DNA from: Spirochaetaceae bacterium
Lineage (GTDB): Bacteria; Spirochaetota; Spirochaetia; DSM-27196; SLST01
Assembly (NCBI GenBank): GCA_007694025.1
Contig: RECL01000266.1
Coordinates: 1 to 37,619 of the forward strand
Length of the DNA stretch: 37,619 nucleotides
Direction: 5' to 3'
Shown piece after piece: positions 35,816 to 37,619 of the stretch. The notes under the pieces were generated by a model. That model worked only from the letters and a program-made list of their open reading frames with translations, had not been told where the DNA came from and ran no database searches. The position numbers were made by a program, and so were the translations under genes. The stretch's first letter is position 1. The number at the start of each line of letters is the position of its first letter.

Positions 35816-37619
35816 CCTTCGCGTACCCTCTCGGGCTGTGGCTGTTGCTCGTACTACCGCTGATCGTCGTTGTCTACCTGCTGCGACAGGAGCGACGGCG
35901 AGTGGAGGTATCATCGCTCTATCTATGGACAGACCTGCTCGCGACGCGCAGCCGTCGCCCCCGACTCGCATCGCTACGAAACCTGAGTCTATTACTGACG
36001 CTGATCGCGGCGGCTCTGATCGCGGCGGCGTCCGCCGGGATCGCGGTCGAGCTATCGGGCGCGAGGGGCTCCGAACACCTTGTCGTCGTGATCGACACGA
36101 GCACGAGCATGTCGGCGGTGGTCAACGGCGTGTCGCAGATCGAACGCGCGCGTAACCGCGCGCGCGAGCGTATCGGCCGAGCGCGGCCGGAGTCGATCAC
36201 GCTTGTCACGATCGGAGCGAACCCGGCGGTAGTTCGGTCGAAAGGAGCCGCCATCGGCGAGATCGCTACCGCAGTCGGTGCGATCAGCGCGGATGGCGGG
36301 GTCCTTGATCCCGACATCTCGATGCAGGTCATCGAACAGCTCGTGGCCGACGATGCGTCGGTAGTCGTGTTCACCGACCTGGCCGGCTACCGGGCACTGA
36401 CGGCGCGTCGGCCGACGGTCCCGCTTGATATCGAGATCGTCGGCCCGATCGCGTCGAACGCGGCGATCACCGCGTTCACGCTTCGACCGTCGCCAGACGG
36501 AACGCCTGACACGTACGCGTCACACGCGTACGCGTCACACGCGTACGCGTACGTGGAGGTGTCGAACTTCGGGGAGGAGCGGCTCGCGACGGCACTCGAG
36601 CTTCACGCCGACACCAACCGCATCGCCACGTTCCCTATCGCGCTCGATCCGGGAGAACGACGGCGTGTCGTGACGACGGTACCCGCGCAGGCGGGTGTAT
36701 ACCACGCAAAGTTCGTCGGCCACACCGACGCGCTCGCCGCCGACGACGCGGCGTGGATCGTCCCGGTGCGAACGTCGGCGGTCGTGCAGCTTGTGACACC
36801 GGGGAACCTCTTCCTGGAGACCTTTCTGTCGATCTACCCCGGACTGACCGTGGTCACCAGAGAGCAGTACGACCAATCGGTCCGGTACGACATCCTTGTG
36901 ATCGACCGGGTCCCTGCGCCCGTCGGAGTGCGAGGCCGCGCGATCGCGATCGCAACGGCGTTCCCCGACGGCCCGTTCATCCCGGATTCAAGAATCGAGC
37001 TGTCGCAGCCGCTCGCGATGTCGGACGACCACCCGCTCGGCAGGGGAATCGTCTCCGGACGCACGACTGTTCGCCACGCACTGTCTGGTCGGCTTGACCC
37101 GCGCGCGACGGTCGTGGCGCGCTCGGGTTCGGTGCCGCTTATCTACGAGTATCGGAGCGGGAACCGTGCGATAGTCGGGCTGACGTTCGCGCTCGACGAC
37201 ACCGATATCGGAGTCCAGACCGCATTCCCGGTGCTGATGAGCAACGCGATTTCGCGACTCATCCCGACGTCGACGACCGACACGGTCCGGCTGTATCGCA
37301 CCGGCGACACGGTAGAGATTCCGGTGCGCCCGGGCGAAGAAGTGGTTGTGATCGCACCGGACGGGACGCCGACCCGGATCAGGCCGCGGACGAACGTCGC
37401 TTCGTTCGACCGTACAGGACAGGTCGGCGTATACCAGGTCCGCGGTGAGTCGTTCACGAGTCGATTCGCCGTGTCGGTCGTATCGGCGTCTGAGTCTGAT
37501 ATCGCCGGCCTTGAGATGGTTCACACCGGGAGCGTGCCGCAAGGGTCGCTCTCCGGCAGGCTCCCGGCCGCCGGGGATCCAACAGAGCGCTACCCGATCT
37601 GGCACCTGGTAGCGGTGCT
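35812..37619 (+). CDS. BatA/VWA domain membrane protein (runs off window end)
   Basis: Manual translation from ATG 35812: MTFAYPLGLWLLLVLPLIVVVYLLRQERRRVEVSSLYLWTDLL...EHLVVVIDTSTSMSAV (MIDAS DxSxS). No stop before window edge, so absent from ORF track. Confidence 0.85.
   Translation, partial: MTFAYPLGLWLLLVLPLIVVVYLLRQERRRVEVSSLYLWTDLLATRSRRPRLASLRNLSLLLTLIAAALIAAASAGIAVELSGARGSEHLVVVIDTSTSMSAVVNGVSQIERARNRARERIGRARPESITLVTIGANPAVVRSKGAAIGEIATAVGAISADGGVLDPDISMQVIEQLVADDASVVVFTDLAGYRALTARRPTVPLDIEIVGPIASNAAITAFTLRPSPDGTPDTYASHAYASHAYAYVEVSNFGEERLATALELHADTNRIATFPIALDPGERRRVVTTVPAQAGVYHAKFVGHTDALAADDAAWIVPVRTSAVVQLVTPGNLFLETFLSIYPGLTVVTREQYDQSVRYDILVIDRVPAPVGVRGRAIAIATAFPDGPFIPDSRIELSQPLAMSDDHPLGRGIVSGRTTVRHALSGRLDPRATVVARSGSVPLIYEYRSGNRAIVGLTFALDDTDIGVQTAFPVLMSNAISRLIPTSTTDTVRLYRTGDTVEIPVRPGEEVVVIAPDGTPTRIRPRTNVASFDRTGQVGVYQVRGESFTSRFAVSVVSASESDIAGLEMVHTGSVPQGSLSGRLPAAGDPTERYPIWHLVAV
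36515..36550 (+). repeat. 15-bp in-frame tandem duplication
   Basis: ACGCGTCACACGCGT x2 plus ACGCGT, encoding YASHAYASHAYAY. Confidence 0.9.

Noticed and set aside
1-37619. tRNA, rRNA, CRISPR, integrase or transposase genes
   Set aside because: No recognisable tRNA cloverleaf in the short intergenic gaps, no regular spaced repeats, and no mobile-element protein motifs.

Overview
High-GC bacterial window of about 37.6 kb, almost fully coding. Gene content and order suggest a spirochaete relative; this is inference. Left block, minus strand: 5' part of a parE/gyrB-type topoisomerase gene, then mcsA-mcsB-clpC, serS, a LolCDE-like ABC cassette, ftsY, a PEGA-domain protein, an orphan CheY-like receiver, and prfB with an intact CTT-TGA-C programmed +1 frameshift that the ORF track misses. 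Middle block: GH57 glucanotransferase-like enzyme and a translationally coupled operon (DUF212/PAP2-like, 505-aa membrane protein, rnfC, rnfD, 50-aa microprotein, rnfE, rnfA). This Rnf-like operon has no rnfB. Its rnfG slot holds only a 50-aa single-TM microprotein. RnfA and RnfE each have Ser in place of one [2Fe-2S] cysteine. RnfC lacks the canonical GxGGxGFPT loop. RnfD keeps a flavinylation-like DGESSAT motif. I consider this redox-stripped Rnf-like complex the strongest candidate for a new system. Right block: RluA-type pseudouridine synthase, P-loop/Asp23-like fusion, a degenerate MA-type metallopeptidase with TPR, PcnB-like nucleotidyltransferase, and a Bat-type operon (three poorly characterised proteins, MoxR, DUF58, BatA/VWA). 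Other notable signals: a McsB with several active-site motifs replaced, recurrent 18-bp and 15-bp tandem duplications, and several promoters placed so that transcripts would be leaderless. No tRNA, rRNA, CRISPR or mobile element was recognised.
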